A stretch of 10,731 nucleotides of DNA from DUPH01 sp035449085 (GTDB taxonomy: Bacteria; Verrucomicrobiota; Kiritimatiellia; RFP12; UBA1067): positions 1 through 10,731 of the forward strand of contig DAOTKE010000114.1 of NCBI GenBank assembly GCA_035449085.1, read 5' to 3'. Under the pieces are notes generated by a model that was given only the letters and a program-made list of their open reading frames with translations, did not search any database and was not told where the DNA came from. The position numbers were made by a program, and so were the translations under genes. The first letter of the stretch is position 1. The number at the start of each line of letters is the position of its first letter. Below, piece after piece: positions 8,041 through 10,731 of the stretch.

Positions 8041-8050
8041 GTCGTATACT
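8021..8050 (+). promoter_or_regulatory. promoter of small secreted protein gene, apparently leaderless
   Basis: A -35 box TTGAAG (8021-8026) and a -10 box TATACT (8045-8050) are spaced by 18 bases. The expected transcription start, about 7 bases past the -10, coincides with the ATG at 8057. No Shine-Dalgarno precedes that ATG. The promoter overlaps the 3' end of the HAD phosphatase gene. Confidence 0.5.
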
Positions 8051-8056
8051 GTGTCC

Positions 8057-8557
8057 ATGATTAGACGGCTTTGCGCACTGATGGTTCTTCTGGTGACGGC
8101 GGGGATCGTACGGGGAGGGGAGGAGCCTTCCGTCGATCTCTACACTGGCTGGTGGGTGTCGCCGTTCCGGTATGACGGTGCGTATCCGTTCGGGCCGTTC
8201 CCCTGGGGATATCCAGGGCCTGTTGTTGGACTGGACGTGCCACTGTCTTTGCGAGGCGGACGATATCGTGACCCGTACTTGGCAGACTGGGGTTACCCGT
8301 TCGGATGGGAGTGGGGGTACGGACAGCGTGTGCGGCTGCGTCTCCGCGAACCTCGTTATGCCCCCTTGCTGTCGGATGAATGGGCATGGCCGTTGCCCGG
8401 CTCCGCTCCCACAGAACTCCGTGATCCGGAACGCGAACGCGCGTGGGAGCGGGAGTTTCTGAACATTCTCGACGGTCAGACTCTTACGTCGTGGTATCCC
8501 GACGCCACCAACGCAACGCCGAACGCTGAACTCAGAACGTCTAACGCCGAACGTTGA
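8057..8557 (+). CDS. small secreted aromatic/Gly/Pro-rich protein of unknown function
   Basis: This is a 166-residue hypothetical protein I do not recognise. The ATG at 8057 is chosen because it begins a clean signal peptide (MIRRLCALMVLLVTAGIVRG, cleavage near residue 20), whereas an upstream in-frame ATG at 7955 would bury it. There is no cysteine lipobox. The mature part is rich in Trp, Tyr, Gly and Pro, with a loose repeat of YPFG.. W.YG elements (GAYPFGPFPWGYPG, WGYPFGWEWGYG), a composition seen in envelope-associated proteins. A charged segment, ELRDPERERAWEREFLNILD (~120-139), is probably a helix. The last ~12 residues (NAELRTSNAER) are encoded by a heptanucleotide repeat array, and its stop codon lies inside that array. 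The natural C-terminus may therefore have been altered by the repeat. That it is expressed is inferred from the promoter and signal peptide. Confidence 0.55.
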   Translation: MIRRLCALMVLLVTAGIVRGGEEPSVDLYTGWWVSPFRYDGAYPFGPFPWGYPGPVVGLDVPLSLRGGRYRDPYLADWGYPFGWEWGYGQRVRLRLREPRYAPLLSDEWAWPLPGSAPTELRDPERERAWEREFLNILDGQTLTSWYPDATNATPNAELRTSNAER

Positions 8558-8562
8558 ACCAG
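8514..8562. repeat. degenerate heptanucleotide tandem array (GAACGNN)
   Basis: There are seven consecutive 7-base units: CAACGCC, GAACGCT, GAACTCA, GAACGTC, TAACGCC, GAACGTT and GAACCAG. One further decayed unit may lie on each side. The consensus is close to GAACGCY. Because 7 is not a multiple of 3, three units encode a 7-residue period, visible as NAELRTS/NAER in the overlapping protein. Two more copies (GAACGCT, AAACGCA) occur at 8782-8795, just before tilS. Confidence 0.75.
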
Positions 8563-8621
8563 AACGCAGAAGGTCACGGGGGCCGCCGGGAAGGGATGCG
8601 CCCTTGCGCCCTTCGCTTTCT

Positions 8622-8638
8622 AATTGACGACGTCAATT
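8622..8638. promoter_or_regulatory. perfect 17-bp dyad, candidate operator
   Basis: AATTGACG (8622-8629) and CGTCAATT (8631-8638) are perfect 8-bp inverted arms around a single A. The dyad lies in the gap between the small secreted protein gene and tilS, about 75 bases upstream of the tilS -35 box. Its symmetry and length fit a dimeric regulator site. No regulator gene is nearby to suggest which one. Confidence 0.4.
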
Positions 8639-8783
8639 TGAGAGTCTTTCGTCTCAGCAGAATATCCTTACGGCAGATGTCATCGTCGATGTCGAACGGC
8701 AACACTTTGAATTTAACACGCGCGGGCTGGTCTTCCTAGAATGGCCGGATTTTTTGGGAAAGTCCACTAACGAGGAAAGTTGA
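8628..8783 (+). pseudogene. possible gene remnant: start-less open frame with coding-like peptide
   Basis: Between TGA (8625-8627) and TGA (8781-8783) one frame reads about 51 codons with no usable start codon. From 8640 it gives ESLSSQQNILTADVIVDV, then ERQHFEFNTRGLVFLEWPD and FLGKSTNEES. The alternating hydrophobic and charged pattern and amphipathic beta-like segments look protein-like. I recognise no family. It could be the 3' end of a decayed gene, or of the upstream secreted-protein gene after frame changes caused by the 7-base repeats. It could also be chance. It overlaps the proposed tilS promoter. Confidence 0.28.
8713..8742 (+). promoter_or_regulatory. sigma70-like promoter of tilS
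   Basis: A -35 box TTAACA (8713-8718) and a -10 box TAGAAT (8737-8742) are spaced by 18 bases, each one mismatch from consensus. Transcription would start near 8749. The rest of the 8558-8796 gap holds the 17-bp dyad, a tandem duplication of GCGCCCTT (8598-8613) and a weak GAAGGG/CCCTTC hairpin (8590-8614). Confidence 0.5.
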
Positions 8784-8796
8784 ACGCTAAACGCAC

Positions 8797-10266
8797 ATGG
8801 ATTATTCTATGTGTATGGCTGTTGGTTCCTCCTGTTTTTCCGGTTATGTCACAGACCCCCATCGCCTCGACGAGGCGATGGCGGCGATGATCGTGCGTCA
8901 CCGTCTGCTGCATTCGGTCGCGCGTCTGGGCGTGGCAGTCTCTGGCGGCGCGGATTCCACGGCTCTCTTCCACCTGCTGATGCCGGAGTGTCGGACGCGC
9001 GGCATTGCGGTGACCATCCTTCATCTGAATCACGGACTGCGGAAAGAGGCGGACGAAGATGCCCGTTTTGTCGAAGCCCTCGCCGCTGACGCCGGACTGC
9101 CGGTCGTGAGCCATCGTGTGGCGCTCGCGGGGCGCCCTGCCGACGGCCGCTCGCTGGAAATGGCCGCTCGCGACGCGCGCTTAGACTTCTTCCGGCAAGC
9201 CTTTGAAGAACATGCGCTGGACGCGATCGCCACCGGCCACAACGCCGACGACGTGGCCGAGACCCTGCTGCTGCGACTGGCCCGCGGCGCCGGTGCCGCC
9301 GGCCTCTCCGGTCTGCGCCCGCACACGTATCTCGGCGGTTGCCGCATGATTCGTCCGATGCTTGCGATCTCGGGCAAAGCCCTGCGCGCCTGGTTGCACG
9401 AGCGCAATCTGGCATGGCGAGAGGATGCTTCAAACTGCGACCCCACGATTCCGCGCAATGCGGTGCGCCATGCCGTGCTGCCGCACCTTGAGGCCTCTTG
9501 GTCTGCCGACCTGCGCGCGCGCTTCTGCCAATCGGCCGAAACCCTGCGCGAGGATGATGCCCTGCTGGACACGCTAGCCGAGCAACAGTTTACCGTTCTC
9601 ACCGGTGGCGGTGACGCGCTGCCGGTAGACGAGCTGTTGCGCCAGCCGCTGGCCCTGCAGCGCCGTATTCTTCGCCACTGGCTCTATCGGCACGCGAACC
9701 CGCATGCGGCGGGTTTCAGCACCGTGCAACGCTTGCTGGCGCTCTGCCGCGAGCCCGGCGATTGGCACGCCACCTTGCACGGGAAGGACATTGTGCAATG
9801 CCGTGACCGCCGGCTCTCCTTTCGGCCGTCGCCGCCAGCACGCATTGTCCCTCCCCCCGCCGTGCTGGCGATCCCCACTGCGCAGCCGCTCCGCTGGGGC
9901 GCATTCGAGATTATCGCGACCCGCGACACGGGCATCTTCAGCCTGGCCAACGGAGTCGGCCATATCCCGGCAGCCTGTACACTGAGCGCGGCCGCACTTG
10001 AGGGTCGTGCCCTGACTGTCCGTGCGCGGCAACCGGGCGACCGTATCGCGCCAACCAACCTGCGCGGATCCAAAAAAATCCAGGATCTCTATGTCGACGC
10101 CAAACTGCCAGAAATGCTACGCGACACTGTTCCGCTGATCGCCTGCGGCGATGAGATCGTCTGGGTGCCTGGCTACCGCGTGGCGCGTCGCTATGCCGTG
10201 CCCGCGCTCGACGCCCCCAGCGTGCGACTCACGATCCATGCGCGGTGTCCTTCACCCCCAGATTGA
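8797..10266 (+). CDS. tilS: tRNA(Ile)-lysidine synthase TilS
   Basis: TilS converts C34 of the CAU-anticodon isoleucine tRNA to lysidine using ATP and lysine, so that the tRNA reads AUA. The N-terminal PP-loop ATPase domain shows VAVSGGADSTALFHLL (P-loop SGGADS at 49-54), LNHGLR (78-82) and the TilS signature HNADDVAETLLLRLARGAG (148-166). IRPMLAISGKALRAWL (185-200) and RNAVRHAVLPHLE (220-232) follow. The C-terminal TilS domain has VRARQPGDRI (408-417) and GSKKIQDLYVDAKLP (424-438). The 489 residues from 8797 are longer than usual, because the P-loop normally begins near residue 20. In-frame ATGs at 8878 or 8887 would give 462 or 459 residues and place the P-loop at 19-22. The ATG at 8797 has no Shine-Dalgarno at normal distance; a GAGG lies 21 bases upstream (8772-8775). 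The identity is firm; the start is not. Confidence 0.93.
   Translation: MDYSMCMAVGSSCFSGYVTDPHRLDEAMAAMIVRHRLLHSVARLGVAVSGGADSTALFHLLMPECRTRGIAVTILHLNHGLRKEADEDARFVEALAADAGLPVVSHRVALAGRPADGRSLEMAARDARLDFFRQAFEEHALDAIATGHNADDVAETLLLRLARGAGAAGLSGLRPHTYLGGCRMIRPMLAISGKALRAWLHERNLAWREDASNCDPTIPRNAVRHAVLPHLEASWSADLRARFCQSAETLREDDALLDTLAEQQFTVLTGGGDALPVDELLRQPLALQRRILRHWLYRHANPHAAGFSTVQRLLALCREPGDWHATLHGKDIVQCRDRRLSFRPSPPARIVPPPAVLAIPTAQPLRWGAFEIIATRDTGIFSLANGVGHIPAACTLSAAALEGRALTVRARQPGDRIAPTNLRGSKKIQDLYVDAKLPEMLRDTVPLIACGDEIVWVPGYRVARRYAVPALDAPSVRLTIHARCPSPPD
8859..8881. repeat. perfect inverted repeat at 5' end of tilS
   Basis: CCATCGCCTCG (8859-8869) and CGAGGCGATGG (8871-8881) are perfect 11-bp arms around one base. 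The right arm contains the alternative start ATG (8878) and the GAGG (8872-8875) that would serve the ATG at 8887. As RNA, a stem here could mask a downstream initiation site, although the one-base centre would force the loop to open. Its core GCCTCG/CGAGGC resembles the inverted repeat at the window's end. Confidence 0.45.
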
Positions 10267-10351
10267 ACGAGCTCTAGGTATTGAGTCCGTACCAGCTCCC
10301 CGCCTAAAACCGCAAGCAATCTCTTCTAAATACCTGTTCCTTTGTCTAGTC

Positions 10352-10378
10352 AGCCAGCGGCCGGCGGGCTTTATTTAT
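10352..10378 (+). terminator. weak candidate terminator after tilS
   Basis: AGCC (10352-10355) can pair with GGCT (10367-10370), with inner GC pairs and one mismatch, followed by T-rich TTTATTTATT. It lies 86 bases past the tilS stop. The stem is short, so the call is tentative. Nothing else is visible in 10267-10390. Confidence 0.3.
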
Positions 10379-10390
10379 TGGGCCTTTGGC

Positions 10391-10425
10391 AAAAAAAAAC
10401 GCGTGCTGACATGATCAGACACGCG
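10391..10425 (-). terminator. intrinsic terminator of the tRNA operon
   Basis: Read on the minus strand, CGCGTG (10425-10420), a one-base bulge and CTGA pair with TCAG and CACGCG (ending at 10400). The loop is five bases, and nine T residues follow (10399-10391). It starts 8 bases past the CCA end of tRNA-fMet. This is a strong terminator facing the end of tilS. Confidence 0.85.
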
Positions 10426-10433
10426 CCTAAAAT

Positions 10434-10510
<77 letters not shown>

Positions 10511-10529
10511 ATCTGGTTGTTTGGTTTTC

Positions 10530-10606
10530 TGGCGCGCCTCGCAGGAGTTGAACCTGCAACCTTCTGATCCGTAGTCAGATGCTCTATCCAATTGAGCTAG
10601 AGGCGC
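10530..10606 (-). tRNA. tRNA-Arg (ACG)
   Basis: This is a 77-nt cloverleaf with encoded CCA (10530-10532) and discriminator G73. The acceptor stem GCGCCTC pairs fully with GAGGCGC. The anticodon stem TCTGA/TCAGA encloses CTACGGA, giving anticodon ACG, read as ICG after A34 deamination, for CGU/CGC/CGA codons. The T loop TTCAACT is normal. It is the first gene of the minus-strand operon that continues into tRNA-fMet. Confidence 0.95.
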
Positions 10607-10623
10607 TCTTGAAAACGTCGGTT

Positions 10624-10653
10624 ACAGTAGCAGATTACTGTTGAGAAAGGCAA
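10624..10653 (-). promoter_or_regulatory. candidate promoter of the tRNA operon with overlapping inverted repeat
   Basis: On the minus strand a TTGCCT -35 (10653-10648) and a weak TACTGT -10 (10629-10624) are spaced by 18 bases, about 17 bases before tRNA-Arg. A nine-A tract (10675-10667) upstream of the -35 could act as an UP element, common at stable-RNA promoters. ACAGTA (10624-10629) and TACTGT (10636-10641) form a perfect inverted repeat covering the -10 region. The -10 match is poor, so confidence is low. Confidence 0.33.
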
Positions 10654-10711
10654 GGCCGAATTATGGTTTTTTTTTAGTCAGGCTTTTCCTGCCTTCGCTA
10701 AGGTTTCGGGG

Positions 10712-10730
10712 GACGCCTCGCTGAGGCGTC
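10712..10730. repeat. perfect inverted repeat at the right edge of the window
   Basis: GACGCCTC (10712-10719) and GAGGCGTC (10723-10730) are 8-bp arms around GCT. The element may continue beyond the window. Its core is shared with the inverted repeat at 8859-8881. Without the flanking sequence, a terminator, a dispersed repeat and a regulatory hairpin cannot be told apart. Confidence 0.45.
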
Positions 10731-10731
10731 G

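Noticed and set aside
8590..8614. GAAGGG/CCCTTC hairpin as a terminator for the small secreted protein gene
   Set aside because: The stem is short with a 13-base loop and is followed by only a broken T run (TTTCTAATT). It is too weak to call.
10151..10414. 87-codon plus-strand frame across the tilS 3' end
   Set aside because: It overlaps the conserved TilS C-terminal domain in another frame and runs into the tRNA terminator. The peptide is not protein-like.

Overview
The window is bacterial, GC-rich chromosomal DNA with tightly packed housekeeping genes. A Tat-exported sugar isomerase-like protein sits beside a Gfo/Idh/MocA oxidoreductase and a secreted TolB-like propeller, and a long PEP/pyruvate-binding protein follows. 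This mix is typical of the PVC superphylum, and I lean towards Kiritimatiellota/Lentisphaerota. That placement rests on gene content and style, not on a phylogenetic marker. No phage, transposon, CRISPR or plasmid gene is visible.

Region 1 (1-2585, + strand) is a three-gene operon. It holds the C-terminus of a Gfo/Idh/MocA oxidoreductase, a xylose-isomerase-like TIM-barrel protein with a twin-arginine signal, and a secreted beta-propeller protein. The last two overlap by ATGA. They probably process a sugar or uronate outside the cytoplasm, but the substrate cannot be read from the sequence.

Region 2 (2586-4032) is a separate unit: a sigma70-like promoter with an overlapping inverted repeat, a glutamate dehydrogenase gene, and a clear intrinsic terminator.

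Region 3 (4091-8040) is a coupled pair. The first gene is a 1065-residue multidomain protein: GAF-like domain, helical region, PPDK-type ATP-grasp, conserved C-terminal block and nucleotidyltransferase domain. The second is a phosphoglycolate-phosphatase-like HAD hydrolase. The large protein lacks the phosphohistidine and PEP-binding domains of a true PEP synthase, so its function is open.

Region 4 (8021-8796) looks like accessory or decaying DNA. It has a small secreted aromatic/Gly-rich protein from an apparently leaderless promoter, a degenerate heptanucleotide tandem array that forms that protein's C-terminus, a perfect 17-bp dyad, and a start-less reading frame that looks like a gene remnant.

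Region 5 (8713-10731) holds tilS with its own promoter. Convergent to it is a two-tRNA operon on the minus strand, tRNA-Arg(ACG) then initiator tRNA-fMet(CAT), ending at a strong terminator. The initiator tRNA has a U1.U72 mismatch and an A29-U41 pair in place of the first of the three conserved anticodon-stem G-C pairs. The window ends in an inverted repeat whose core resembles one at the 5' end of tilS.
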